From Euzebyales bacterium (GTDB lineage: Bacteria; Actinomycetota; Nitriliruptoria; Euzebyales; JAHELV01), in contig DATHVN010000109.1 of NCBI GenBank assembly GCA_035461305.1, positions 62,001 to 126,000 on the forward strand: a stretch of DNA of 64,000 nucleotides, written 5' to 3'. This document shows positions 25,560 through 34,904 of the stretch, in pieces. The stretch's first letter is position 1; every line of letters begins with the position of its first letter. The position numbers and the translations under genes were made by a program. Under the pieces are notes generated by a model. That model searched no databases, had not been told where the DNA came from, and saw only the letters and a list, made by a program, of their open reading frames with translations.

Positions 25560-25613
25560 AGCGCCAGTCCGGGTCCACACCCAGCCCCCTGGTCAACGTG
25601 AGGAGACCGCACG

Positions 25614-27170
25614 ATGCCCCCCAACGCTGTACAGATCTTCGACACGACGCTGCGCGACGGCGAGCAGGCGCCCGGGATCTCGCTGGGCGTCAAGGAGAAG
25701 CTCGAGATCGCTGACCAGTTGGCCAGGCTGCACGTCGACATCATCGAGGCCGGCTTCCCCATCACCTCCCAGGGGGACTTCGACGCCGTCAAGGCGATCG
25801 CGGAGGACGTGGGCACCGTTCCCGACGCGCCCGTCATCGCGGCGCTCGCCCGCTGTGCGCGTGGCGACATCGACCGTGCGGCCGCCGCGCTGAAAGGTGC
25901 GGCGCGCTCCCGGATCCACGTGTTCCTGTCGACGTCGGAGATCCACCGGCGCGCGATGCTGCGGGCATCGGAGGAGGAGATCCTGGCGTCGACCGCCGCC
26001 TCGGTCCGCCACGCCCGCAGCTACACCGACAACGTCGAGTTCAGCCCGCAGGACGCCACCCGCACCGACCACGACTTCCTGGTGAAGGTCGTCGACGTGG
26101 CGGTCGAGAACGGGGCGACGACGGTCAACATCCCGGACACGGTCGGCTACGCGCTGCCCCACGACTTCGGCGCGCTGATCGCCGAGATCGTCGGCCGGGT
26201 CGGCGACGACGTCATGGTCAGCGTGCACTGCCACAACGACCTGGGTCTGGCGGTCGCGAACTCGCTGGAGGCGGTCCGTAACGGTGCCCGCCAGATCGAG
26301 GTGGCGGTCAACGGCATCGGTGAGCGCGCGGGCAACTGCTCCATGGAGGAGGTCGTCATGGCGCTGGCGACGAGGTCGGATCTGCTGGAGCGCTCGACGC
26401 AGATCGCGACGCGCGAGATCGCACGCACCTCACGTATGGTCACGGCTCTCACCGGCTATCCGGTCCAGTTCAACAAGGCCGTCGTTGGTCGCAACGCGTT
26501 CGCCCACGAATCCGGCATCCACCAGCACGGCGTGCTCCAGGACCGCCTGACCTACGAGATCATGCGTGCCGAGGACATCGGGTTGACGGGCGCCCAGATC
26601 GTCCTGGGCAAGCACTCGGGCCGCCACGCCTTCGCCACTCAGCTGGCCGAGCTGGGCTACGAGCTCGCGGACGACGAACTGGCGCGAGCGTTCTCACGCT
26701 TTAAGGAGCTGGCCGACCGCAAGGTCGAGCTGACCGACATCGACCTCGAGGCGATCGTCGCCGACGAGGTCTCGGCCAGCGCCGACGACGTGTTCGAACT
26801 GCAGTCCCTGCAGGTCTCCGGTGGCACCGCGACGGCACCAACCGCCACGGTCCGCGTCCGCAGGACGGCCGACGACGTCACGATCGACGAGTCGGCGATG
26901 GGAGACGGCATGGTCGACGCTGCCTGCGGCGCGATCCGCCGCGCAGTGGGGATCGAGGCGAGGTTGGTCACCTTCAACGTCGCCGCTGTCACCGGGGGCA
27001 TCGACGCCCTCGGCGACGTGACCGTGCAGGTCGAGGTCGACGGCAGGCGCATCAGCGGCCGCGGCGTGTCAACCGACATCGTCGAGGCCAGTGCACGCGC
27101 CTTCCTGTCGGCCATCAACAAGTCGGTACGCCTGCGCCACCGCGCGCGGGCGATGACCGACACCCCCTGA
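25614..27170 (+). CDS. leuA: 2-Isopropylmalate synthase
   Basis: Condenses 2-ketoisovalerate with acetyl-CoA, the first committed leucine step. The 518-residue protein is of the bacterial LeuA type. IFDTTLRDGEQAPGISL opens the TIM barrel, VSVHCHNDLGLAVANSLEA supplies metal ligands and FAHESGIHQHGVL is the C-terminal barrel signature. The LeuA regulatory dimer domain (residues 390-510) is present, so leucine feedback inhibition is likely. GAGGAG precedes the ATG. It follows the leader peptide and attenuator. Confidence 0.95.
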   Translation: MPPNAVQIFDTTLRDGEQAPGISLGVKEKLEIADQLARLHVDIIEAGFPITSQGDFDAVKAIAEDVGTVPDAPVIAALARCARGDIDRAAAALKGAARSRIHVFLSTSEIHRRAMLRASEEEILASTAASVRHARSYTDNVEFSPQDATRTDHDFLVKVVDVAVENGATTVNIPDTVGYALPHDFGALIAEIVGRVGDDVMVSVHCHNDLGLAVANSLEAVRNGARQIEVAVNGIGERAGNCSMEEVVMALATRSDLLERSTQIATREIARTSRMVTALTGYPVQFNKAVVGRNAFAHESGIHQHGVLQDRLTYEIMRAEDIGLTGAQIVLGKHSGRHAFATQLAELGYELADDELARAFSRFKELADRKVELTDIDLEAIVADEVSASADDVFELQSLQVSGGTATAPTATVRVRRTADDVTIDESAMGDGMVDAACGAIRRAVGIEARLVTFNVAAVTGGIDALGDVTVQVEVDGRRISGRGVSTDIVEASARAFLSAINKSVRLRHRARAMTDTP

Positions 27171-27233
27171 CCGCACACGCGGAGCACCGCCCACCACCGC
27201 GGTGAGCCGACGGGGCCGGATGGTCCAGGCGCC

Positions 27234-27254
27234 GCGCAGGGTCATCGCCTGCGC
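27234..27254 (+). terminator. Hairpin between leuA and leuCD
   Basis: GCGCAGG-GTCATCG-CCTGCGC is a perfect seven-pair stem with a seven-base loop, 64 bases after leuA. It may terminate some leuA transcripts or protect the 5' end of the downstream message. No T-run. Confidence 0.4.
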
Positions 27255-27299
27255 GACGCCGGGACCGGCACCGGCCGCCACCCTAGGAGCAGGAGCGAC

Positions 27300-27446
27300 A
27301 TGACCACCATCGACCCCGACGTCGCGGCCCAGCCCACGGCGACGGACACCGGCGACAGCACCGCGACCACACCCCTGGAGCCCGTCGTGCGCATCGACGG
27401 CGAGCTCGCGGGCAGACTGCTGGCCAGCGCACGCTGGCAGCAGTGA
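27300..27446 (+). CDS. 48-residue unknown protein coupled to leuC
   Basis: ATG 27300 follows AGGAGCAGGAG closely, one of the strongest ribosome-binding sites in the window. The frame ends with TGA at 27444, overlapping the GTG start of leuC as GTGA. The product is Thr/Asp-rich for 25 residues, then [20 protein letters not shown] and a Trp-Gln-Gln end. I recognise no family. It is not a Leu-rich leader. Overlap and signals suggest real translation, either to couple leuC or as a small LeuCD-associated protein. Confidence 0.6.
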   Translation: MTTIDPDVAAQPTATDTGDSTATTPLEPVVRIDGELAGRLLASARWQQ

Positions 27447-28858
27447 CAGAGGCAGGGATGCCCGAGACTCCCAGGACCCTGATCGACAAGATCTTCGACA
27501 GCCACGTCGTCGTCCAGGACGACGGCCCAGCACTGCTCTATGTCGATCTCCACCTCGTCCACGAGGTCACAAGCCCACAGGCGTTCGAGGGGCTGCGGCT
27601 CTCGGGTCGGCGGGTGCGCCGCCCGGAGCTGACGCTGGCCACGATGGACCACAACGTGCCGACGACCGACCGATCGCTGCCGGTGGCCGACGAGCTGTCC
27701 GCCGCCCAGATCGAGGCGCTGCGCAGCAACTGCGAGGAGTTCGGCATCCGCCTGTTCGACCTGCACTCGCGGCAGCAGGGCATCGTCCACATGATCGGCC
27801 CCGAGCTCGGGCTCACCCAGCCGGGCATGACGATCGTCTGCGGCGACAGTCACACGGCGACGCACGGCGCGTTCGGTGCGCTGGCGTTCGGCATCGGCAC
27901 GAGCGAGGTCGAGCACGTGCTGGCCACCCAGACGCTGCCCCAGGGGCGGCCGAGGCAGATGGTAGTCGAGGTCGACGGCGACCTGCCGTTCGGCGTGACC
28001 GCCAAGGACGTCATCCTGTCCATCATCGCCGCGATCGGCGTCGATGGTGGCAACGGCCACGTCATCGAGTACCGCGGCAGCACGGTCGCGGGCCTGTCCA
28101 TGGAAGGCCGCATGACGATCTGCAACATGTCGATCGAGGGCGGTGCCCGGGCCGGCCTGATCGCGCCCGACGAGACCACCTTCGCCTACCTCAAGAACCG
28201 CCCGCACGCGCCGCAGGGCGACCAGTGGGACGAGGCCCTGGCGTACTGGCGATCGCTGCCGACCGAGGACGGCGCGATGTTCGACCGCGTGGAACGCCTG
28301 TCCGCTGCCGACGTCGAGCCAACGGTGACGTGGGGCACCACCCCCGCGATGAGCGTCCCGGTAGGCGGGCACGTCCCGCACCCGGAGGACACACCGGACC
28401 CGGCGCACGCCCAGCGGGCGCTCGAGTACATGGGTCTCCAGGGCGGCGACGCCATCACCGACATCACGCTCGACCGCGTGTTCCTCGGCTCGTGCACGAA
28501 CGCCAGGATCGAGGATCTGCGCGCGGCCGCGACCGTCGTCGCCGGCAGACGCGTCGCAGACGGCATCCACGCGATGGTGGTGCCCGGCTCGTACCCCGTG
28601 AAGCTGCAGGCCGAGTCCGAGGGCCTTGCCGACGTCTTCGTCGACGCCGGCTTCGAGTGGCGCGAGCCCGGCTGTTCGATGTGCCTGGGCATGAACCCCG
28701 ACATCCTGGCACCCGGTGAACGCTGCGCGTCGACGTCGAACCGCAACTTCGAGGGCCGGCAGGGTAGAGGCGGACGCACCCACCTGGTGTCGCCCGTGAT
28801 GGCCGCGGCGGCCGCGGTCCACGGGCACTTCGTCGACGTCCGCGACCTGACCGACTGA
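27443..28858 (+). CDS. leuC: 3-Isopropylmalate dehydratase large subunit
   Basis: Iron-sulphur aconitase-family subunit that isomerises 2- to 3-isopropylmalate, 471 residues. [21 protein letters not shown] is typical of the family. The three cluster cysteines are in [13 protein letters not shown] and [16 protein letters not shown]. The GTG at 27443 overlaps the preceding small gene's stop. leuD starts 19 bases downstream. Confidence 0.97.
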   Translation: MTEAGMPETPRTLIDKIFDSHVVVQDDGPALLYVDLHLVHEVTSPQAFEGLRLSGRRVRRPELTLATMDHNVPTTDRSLPVADELSAAQIEALRSNCEEFGIRLFDLHSRQQGIVHMIGPELGLTQPGMTIVCGDSHTATHGAFGALAFGIGTSEVEHVLATQTLPQGRPRQMVVEVDGDLPFGVTAKDVILSIIAAIGVDGGNGHVIEYRGSTVAGLSMEGRMTICNMSIEGGARAGLIAPDETTFAYLKNRPHAPQGDQWDEALAYWRSLPTEDGAMFDRVERLSAADVEPTVTWGTTPAMSVPVGGHVPHPEDTPDPAHAQRALEYMGLQGGDAITDITLDRVFLGSCTNARIEDLRAAATVVAGRRVADGIHAMVVPGSYPVKLQAESEGLADVFVDAGFEWREPGCSMCLGMNPDILAPGERCASTSNRNFEGRQGRGGRTHLVSPVMAAAAAVHGHFVDVRDLTD

Positions 28859-28877
28859 CGACGAAAGCGACGAGCAC

Positions 28878-29471
28878 GTGGAGCCACTCACCGCAGTCTC
28901 CGGCCGTATGGCCCCGCTGGACCGTGCGCACGTCGACACGGACCAGATCATGCCGAAGCAGCACCTCAAGCGCATCGAGCGGACAGGCTTCGGCGACCTC
29001 GTGTTCAGCGACTGGCGCGCCGACCCGGACTTCGTGCTGAACCGGCAGCGGCACGCCGGTGCGACGATTCTGGTCGCCGGCCCGAACTTCGGTTCGGGGT
29101 CGTCCCGTGAGCATGCAGCATGGGGTCTGCAGCAGTACGGCTTCGATGCGATCATCGCGCCGTCGTTCGCGGACATCTTCCGCAGCAACTGCGCGAAGAT
29201 CGGCTTGCTGACCGTCGTCCTGTCCGCCGAACGCTGCGGGGAACTGATCGCCCTGGCGACCGACCAGCCGCATGTCGACATCCACATCGATGTGTACGAG
29301 CAGAGCGTCCGGACACCGTCCTGGATGGAGCACTTCGAGATGGACCGGCACACGAAGCGTGTGCTGACCAAGGGCCTGGACTCCATCGACCTCATCCTCA
29401 CCCAGGAGGGCGACATCGCCGGCTTCGAGGCATCCCGACCGTCGTTCCTGCCGGTGGCCGCGAGCGCCTGA
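28878..29471 (+). CDS. leuD: 3-Isopropylmalate dehydratase small subunit
   Basis: The swivelling-domain partner of LeuC, 197 residues. It has TDQIMPKQHLKRIERTGFG, the phosphate-binding GPNFGSGSSREHAAWGLQQYG and APSFADIFRSNCAKIG. The start is GTG 28878 with only a weak purine-rich site; an operon with leuC is clear. leuB, needed for the next step, is at 39.1 kb instead. Confidence 0.96.
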   Translation: MEPLTAVSGRMAPLDRAHVDTDQIMPKQHLKRIERTGFGDLVFSDWRADPDFVLNRQRHAGATILVAGPNFGSGSSREHAAWGLQQYGFDAIIAPSFADIFRSNCAKIGLLTVVLSAERCGELIALATDQPHVDIHIDVYEQSVRTPSWMEHFEMDRHTKRVLTKGLDSIDLILTQEGDIAGFEASRPSFLPVAASA

Positions 29472-29496
29472 AGATCGCGGGACGCCGGAGCCTGGG

Positions 29497-29651
29497 TCAG
29501 TCGGCCTGCGCGCAGGCGATGCCGTCACCATCGCGTCGAGCCCGAGCTGGTCGTCGGTGCTCGCGGCGACGCCGCCCGGGAACAGGTCGCGCACGTCCCG
29601 GCAGGTCCACGAGGCTTTGTTCTCGGAGCCGGCATCGCCACCGGCAGGCAC
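29497..29651 (-). pseudogene. Frameshifted Excalibur-domain gene remnant
   Basis: On the minus strand one frame reads SWTCRDVRDLFPGGVAAS and ends in ...GLD; one base must be added near 29534 to continue into DGDGIACAQAD and a stop. Joined, they form the end of an Excalibur calcium-binding domain (DRDGDGIAC signature with an upstream Cys). The 5' part up to about 29900 shows coding-like pieces in shifting frames (for example ANQLRTALAMAAQEPVGAG) but no intact start. The rest of the 29472-29909 gap holds nothing else I can support. Confidence 0.4.
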
Positions 29652-29909
29652 TCGCCGTCCTCGCCGTGGCCGACACGCATCCGGCGTCTGGAGCTGTCGT
29701 CAGCACCTGCCCGGGGCGCACGCGACCCGGCGGCGGTCCAGCCGCACGGCCGCAGCCAGGCGCGTGATGCCGGCACCGACCGGCTCCTGCGCGGCCATCG
29801 CCAGCGCGGTCCGCAGCTGGTTCGCCGCATGCCGGGGGGACGCCGCATCGTCCCCGCTGCCGGCTTCGTCCGCGGCCTCTCCGAATGGCGGGGGCGCCGG
29901 CCCGATCGC

Positions 29910-29923
29910 TACAGTGCGCGGCC
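29910..29923 (+). promoter_or_regulatory. -10 element TACAGT for leaderless alkX-like gene
   Basis: TACAGT at 29910-29915 ends eight bases before ATG 29924, with no ribosome-binding site, again the leaderless arrangement. Confidence 0.4.
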
Positions 29924-31132
29924 ATGCATGCCCTGCGACCCGAACAGGTGCGACGGATCGCCCTCGCCGCCCAGGGGTTCGACCGGCCGCGGCCGTCGGG
30001 CCGCATCGACATCCGCCACCTGCGTGGCGTGATGCGCCGGCTCGACCTGCTGCAGATCGATGCGGTGCAGACGGTCGAGCGCAGCCAGTACCTGCCGATC
30101 TTCTCCCGGCTCGGGCCCTACCCGCACAGCCTGCTCGACGACGCGGCCTACCGCCGTCGCGAGCTGTTCGAGGCGTGGGCGCACGAGGCGAGCCTGGTCG
30201 CGATCGAGCGGTGGCCGGCGCTGGCGCACCGTCGTGACAACTGGTCGAGTGGACGCGCTGCGCGCCTGGAGGCGGAACGTCCCGGCTACATCGCGCAGGT
30301 CCGTGCCGAGGTCGCGGCGCGCGGACCCCTGACTGTCGGCGACCTGTCCGACCCGGGTGAGCGCACCGGGCCGTGGTGGGGATGGTCGCCGGGCAAGGCA
30401 GCTCTGGAGGCCCTGTTCGCGTGGGGCGAGGTGGCGATCGCTGGGCGCCGCGGCCAGACGCGCTCGTACGACCTGACCGAACGGGTCATCCCGGCAGCTG
30501 TGCGCGCACGCTTGATCCTGGACCGGGCCGCGGCGTACCGCGAGCTGCTGCTCGTCGCCGCCGACGCCTTGGGGGTGGCGACGGCCGATGACCTCGCCGA
30601 CTACTACCGGCTTGGGGTCACGGCCACGCGGCCGGCCCTCGATGACCTGGTCCGCAGGGGTGTGCTCGAACCGGTCGAGGTCACCGGGTGGGACCGCGTG
30701 GCCTACCGCGCGCCGAGCGCACGACTGACGCGGGACGTGCAGGCGGCGGCGCTTCTGACGCCGTTCGATCCACTGGTCTGGTACCGCGACCGCGCAGAGC
30801 GTGTCTTTGACTTCCACTACCGCCTGGAGTTCTACGTCCCGGCGGAGCAGCGGCGGTACGGGTACTTCGTGATGCCGTTCGTGCTCGGCGACACGGTCGT
30901 CGCCCGCGCCGACGTGAAGGCGGACCGCCGCGCCGGGGTGGTGCGCGTCCCAGCGGCCTTCGCCGAGCCGGCGGTCGACCCCGCCCACGTCGCCGGCCCG
31001 CTGCTCGACGAGCTGCGGACGCTGACCGCCTGGTTGGGCCTCGACGGAGTGGTCGTGGACGGAGAGGGCGCGCTTGACCATGCCCTACGCCGGGCTGCCG
31101 GCACCGAGGCGATCGCGGTCAGTGGGTCGTGA
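29924..31132 (+). CDS. YcaQ/AlkX-family winged-helix DNA glycosylase
   Basis: A 402-residue HTH_42 (YcaQ) family protein. Characterised relatives unhook DNA interstrand crosslinks. The family's QxD-type catalytic motif is visible as LLQIDAVQTVERSQYLPIFSR near residue 40 (Gln-Ile-Asp). The winged-helix repeats follow, and the C-terminus has LLTPFDPLVWYRDRAERVFDF, a strong family signature. Broken genes lie on both sides, so it may be a retained gene in a decaying patch. Confidence 0.82.
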   Translation: MHALRPEQVRRIALAAQGFDRPRPSGRIDIRHLRGVMRRLDLLQIDAVQTVERSQYLPIFSRLGPYPHSLLDDAAYRRRELFEAWAHEASLVAIERWPALAHRRDNWSSGRAARLEAERPGYIAQVRAEVAARGPLTVGDLSDPGERTGPWWGWSPGKAALEALFAWGEVAIAGRRGQTRSYDLTERVIPAAVRARLILDRAAAYRELLLVAADALGVATADDLADYYRLGVTATRPALDDLVRRGVLEPVEVTGWDRVAYRAPSARLTRDVQAAALLTPFDPLVWYRDRAERVFDFHYRLEFYVPAEQRRYGYFVMPFVLGDTVVARADVKADRRAGVVRVPAAFAEPAVDPAHVAGPLLDELRTLTAWLGLDGVVVDGEGALDHALRRAAGTEAIAVSGS

Positions 31133-31454
31133 CGACCGCACCGGATCCGGCCTCGGCAGTGGTCGCCCCGGAACGACGCCGCCCTCGCCGCGCAGCTGCA
31201 CGGTGGGGTCGTGCAGCAGCTCACGGCGCTGTCGCTGGCGGTGGTCAGCGCCCTGCTGCATCACGCCGACGGTGACGCCGCTGCGGTCGAGGCCGCGCTA
31301 CGTTCGGTGCGAGCGGTCGCGGACGCGACCGTGCGCGACTGCCGGAGCTGATCGACGGGTTGCACGGAGATGCTTGATTTCAGGACCCGCCGCCGCCACG
31401 CTGGTCGTCGCGCCCGTTCCCGATGACCCCTGGGGAGTACCGGTTGGCAGCTGA
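31129..31454 (+). pseudogene. Truncated, frameshifted NarL-type histidine kinase remnant
   Basis: Starting at a GTG that overlaps the previous stop, the reading must change frame twice. The central piece reads AAQLHGGVVQQLTALSLAVV and continues to a stop at about 31350; it matches a HisKA_3 phosphoacceptor helix (His in QLHGGVV). The next piece, ELIDGLHGDA, is in another frame, and a third frame gives ISGPAAATLVVAPVPDD. No ATPase domain remains. I read it as the decayed relic of a kinase gene. Confidence 0.5.
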
Positions 31455-31962
31455 GCCCGCACCCAGGTCTCCGGAGGTGCGTGAGGTCCCCGCCTATGCC
31501 TGGGACTGGCTGCAGCGGTCGCGTCCAGTCGTTGAACAGCTCGCCGACGTCCTGACGGGCCAGCGTCCCCGAGCCGGTTTCGTCGACGCGGTCCGGCGCA
31601 GCTACGCCAAGGACCCACTCGTCCGTGACGCGGTGCACTCGGTCGTGTCCGACGTGGCGTTCCGTGGAAGGGTGCCGCCGCGGCGGCCACCGGGCGCGTC
31701 GTGGGACCGTGGACTGGTGTGGTGGGCCGCCACGCTGGCGGGCTGCGCGCCCGACGACTACGCCGAGCGCGCCGCCCGGGTCGACCAACCGACCCTGTTC
31801 GGTGAGCCGGTCCAGGCGCCGGCCTCGGAGCGGGCGGCGCTGATCGCCGCGCTGCGGGACCTGTTGGCACTTCGGATCGGTGACCAGGTCCCGGCGGCCG
31901 CCGTGCGTCAACTCATTGCGCACCTGGAGCGCGATTCAGAGGCAGACGACCAGGTCCGCTAG
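31444..31962 (+). CDS. Hypothetical protein, no recognised domain
   Basis: A 172-residue protein with YAWDWLQRSRPVVEQLADVL and WDRGLVWWAATLAGCAPDDY as its most distinctive parts; helical, soluble, Trp-rich in the first half. I recognise no family. The TTG at 31444 has GGGGAG six bases upstream; an ATG at 31423 without such a site is the alternative. It sits between the kinase relic and the SNF2 gene, 35 bases before the latter's first codons, and could be its upstream operon partner. Confidence 0.5.
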   Translation: MAAEPAPRSPEVREVPAYAWDWLQRSRPVVEQLADVLTGQRPRAGFVDAVRRSYAKDPLVRDAVHSVVSDVAFRGRVPPRRPPGASWDRGLVWWAATLAGCAPDDYAERAARVDQPTLFGEPVQAPASERAALIAALRDLLALRIGDQVPAAAVRQLIAHLERDSEADDQVR

Positions 31963-31997
31963 CGTGGAGGGTTCTGCGCTGACGAAAGGCCCGCGCG

Positions 31998-34904
31998 CTG
32001 TTCGATCTCGTCTTCTCGCCGCACCCCGCGCTGCCCGCTGCCGGCCGCCTGCTGTTCCACCGACCGCGCGGTGGCGGCGCGCCCGTCGCCGATGCCGGCG
32101 CACTCGGGATCACGGTTGTCGCAGGCCGCGCGTCACTGGTCGTGCCGGTCGACGGGGTCGCTCGACGTCAGGACCACCCCGTCGCGGCCGCGGCGCTGTC
32201 GGACGCGCTTCCCCGCTTGCTGTCGGCTGACAGGTCAGCCTCGCCGTCGGTCGACGTCTACGTCCGTGCTGCCCGCCTGGCGGTCGGACTGGTCGCCGAG
32301 CACCAGGTCGCGCCCGTCCTGCGCGCGTTCGGCGACCACGTTGTGGCCACGTGGCAGGCGTTGCTGCCGGTCGGTGGCATGGCGATCGATGCCGTCGGTG
32401 CCCTGTCCGATGCGCTGCCGGCAGCCGGCCACGCACTGCCGTGCGGGTCTGACGACGAGGTCTGGCACCCGTTCGCCCTGCTGCGGTGCTTCGTCGACGC
32501 GGTCGTCGACGCGTTGGTGCGTTCATCGTCGGACGACCCGCGCGGCGCCCGTCCACGTGACCGCCTGCTGCCGTGGACGGCGCGGTGGCAGGAGGCCGGG
32601 ACCGATGCCGGCGACCCGGTGGTGCCGCTGCGCGCGGAGCGCGGTGAGCTGCTCGCAGGTGTGCGTGAGTGGCTGCGACCCTACGAACAGCCCCGAACCG
32701 AGCACACCCCGGAGCTGACGCTTGCGCCGCCCGACCGCGCCGACGGGCCGTGGACGATCGAGTTCGGGCTGCGCGACCGACACGGTGCGCTGCTGACGGC
32801 GGCGGACCTGTGGCGCGACGACCAGGGCCTGTCCGACGGGATCGAGGCGCTGCTCGAGGCGCTGGCGCGGGCCGCGCGCGTGTGCGGCCCGATCGAGGAC
32901 GCACTCGACCAGCGGCAGCCCGTCAGCGCCCGGCTCGACAGCACCGAGGCGTGGCGGTTCATCGACGAGACGGCGCCGCTGCTCGGCGACGCCGGGTACC
33001 GGGTCGTGCTTCCCGACGCGGTCAAGCAGCTGCGTCCCCGGCTGCAGCTCGGCGACACCGACGACGAGGGGTCGCTCGACGGGACCGTCGAGGTCCACTG
33101 GATGGGCTCCATCGGCGATGACGTCGTCGACGCCACAACGGTCGACGACCTGCTCGAAGCCGACGAGCCTCTCGTCTGGTGGCGGGACCGGTGGGTCCAC
33201 GTCGAGCCGGAGGTCCGGGCCGCCTGGGAGACACGCGCCGAGCTCGGGACCCGGGTGCCGCTGATCGAGGCGGTCGGCCTTGCAGTGGCCGGTGTCGGCG
33301 CCGTTCCGGGCGCGGCGCGGGGGTCTGACGTGACCCGTGTGACCGCGCTCGGGCCGCTGGCCACGATGGTGGACCGGCTGCGCGGCGGCGGACCAGCCGG
33401 CCGTGGAACCCCCGTCGCACCCGGGTTCACTGGACGCCTGCGCGGCTACCAGCTCGACGCCGTCGGTTGGCTCGAGATGATGCGCGGCCTCGGACTCGGC
33501 GCGGTGCTCGCCGACGACATGGGGCTGGGCAAGACCGTCATGCTCATCGCCCACGTGCTGGCACAGACCCACGGACCACACCTCGTGGTGTGCCCGACGT
33601 CGGTGGTCACCAACTGGGAACGTGAGCTCGCCCGGTTCGCACCCGACCTGCCGGTGCACCGCCACCACGGTCCCGACCGGGCCGGCAGCCTCAATGATGT
33701 CGAGGGTGTCGTCGTTACGTCGTACGGCACCCTGCGCCGTGACATCGACGTCCTGTCGGCCGTCAACTGGGAGATCACCGCACTCGACGAGGCGCAGCAG
33801 GTCAAGAACCCGGACACGCTCGGCGCCCGGGCGATCCGTCGGTTGCGGTCCGCCCACTGCGTCGCGTTGACCGGCACGCCCGTGGAGAACCGACTGCGCG
33901 AACTGTGGTCTGTGATCGACCTGACCAACCCCGGGCTGCTGGGATCCCGTCCGTCCTTCGAGCGCCGGTTCGCCCATCCGATCGAACGAAGGGGCGACCA
34001 CACCACCCGCGCGCAGCTGCGCCGCCTGATCGCCCCGTTCGTGCTGCGCCGGACCAAGTCCGACCCGTCGGTCGCGCCCGACCTGCCACCGCGCATCGAG
34101 CGCACCGTGCCGTGCACGATGAGCGACGGCCAACGACGCCGGTACGCCGACGCCGTCGACGCGTTTCGACGACAGGCACCGGGGGCGGTCGGTGGCATGC
34201 AGTACCGGGGCGCCGTGCTCGCCCTGCTGACCCGGCTGAAGCAGATCTGTGACCACCCGGCACTCGGCGCGACAGCGTCGAGCCCCACCGTGGGTCGCTC
34301 CGGCAAGCTCGCCGTCGCACATCAGCTGATCGCCGAAGCCACGCAGGCCGGGGAACGGGTGCTCGTCTTCACCCAGTTCGTCGGCATGGCGCGCATCCTG
34401 GTAGACGAGCTGTCGCACGCGCTCGGCGCCCCGGTGCCGATGTTGCACGGCGGCATGTCGGCGACCGCGCGTCAGCGGGTCGTGGACCGCTTCCAGGGCG
34501 AGACCAACGACCCACCCCCGCCCGTGCTCGTTGCCAGCCTCCGCGCCGGCGGAACCGGGATGAATTTGACCGCCGCGACCCAGGTGATCCACTACGACCG
34601 CTGGTGGAACCCGGCGGTGGAGGACCAGGCGTCCGACCGCGCCCACAGGATCGGGCAGACCGAGCGGGTGCTGATTCACCGCCTTATGGCCGTGGGCACG
34701 TTGGAGGAGCGGATCGACGCCATGCTGACCGCCAAGCGCGAGATGGCGTCGGCCGTCGTCGGCGCGGGGGAGACGTGGATCACCGAGCTCGAGCCCGACG
34801 CGCTGCTCGAGCTGGTCGAGCTCAGCGACAGCTCGCGGGGCGGGGACGCGCCGGCGCTGGCGGCGGTGGACGCGGCCCGGACCACGTCAGGCGGTCGGTC
34901 GTGA
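31998..34904 (+). CDS. SNF2/SWI2-family DEAD-box ATPase (helicase-like)
   Basis: A double-stranded DNA translocase of the bacterial SNF2 family, about 968 residues. The N-terminal 470 residues are an unassigned family-specific region. Motif I is ADDMGLGKTVMLIAH, motif II ALDEAQQVKN (DEAQ), and the second lobe has HGGMSATARQRVVDRFQ and DRWWNPAVEDQASDRAHRIG. The frame is closed by TGA at 31980; the first ATG/GTG/TTG is GTG 32142, yet homologous-looking residues (LFDLVFSPHPALPAAGRLL) lie upstream. I therefore propose CTG 31998, eight bases after AAAGG. The end overlaps the SWIM gene (GTGA). Confidence 0.88.
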   Translation: MFDLVFSPHPALPAAGRLLFHRPRGGGAPVADAGALGITVVAGRASLVVPVDGVARRQDHPVAAAALSDALPRLLSADRSASPSVDVYVRAARLAVGLVAEHQVAPVLRAFGDHVVATWQALLPVGGMAIDAVGALSDALPAAGHALPCGSDDEVWHPFALLRCFVDAVVDALVRSSSDDPRGARPRDRLLPWTARWQEAGTDAGDPVVPLRAERGELLAGVREWLRPYEQPRTEHTPELTLAPPDRADGPWTIEFGLRDRHGALLTAADLWRDDQGLSDGIEALLEALARAARVCGPIEDALDQRQPVSARLDSTEAWRFIDETAPLLGDAGYRVVLPDAVKQLRPRLQLGDTDDEGSLDGTVEVHWMGSIGDDVVDATTVDDLLEADEPLVWWRDRWVHVEPEVRAAWETRAELGTRVPLIEAVGLAVAGVGAVPGAARGSDVTRVTALGPLATMVDRLRGGGPAGRGTPVAPGFTGRLRGYQLDAVGWLEMMRGLGLGAVLADDMGLGKTVMLIAHVLAQTHGPHLVVCPTSVVTNWERELARFAPDLPVHRHHGPDRAGSLNDVEGVVVTSYGTLRRDIDVLSAVNWEITALDEAQQVKNPDTLGARAIRRLRSAHCVALTGTPVENRLRELWSVIDLTNPGLLGSRPSFERRFAHPIERRGDHTTRAQLRRLIAPFVLRRTKSDPSVAPDLPPRIERTVPCTMSDGQRRRYADAVDAFRRQAPGAVGGMQYRGAVLALLTRLKQICDHPALGATASSPTVGRSGKLAVAHQLIAEATQAGERVLVFTQFVGMARILVDELSHALGAPVPMLHGGMSATARQRVVDRFQGETNDPPPPVLVASLRAGGTGMNLTAATQVIHYDRWWNPAVEDQASDRAHRIGQTERVLIHRLMAVGTLEERIDAMLTAKREMASAVVGAGETWITELEPDALLELVELSDSSRGGDAPALAAVDAARTTSGGRS

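Noticed and set aside
24697-25596. Upstream extension of the RsbW-like frame
   Set aside because: It stays open but covers the opposite strand of the LOG-family gene and the leu leader; domain homology starts only at GTG 24696.
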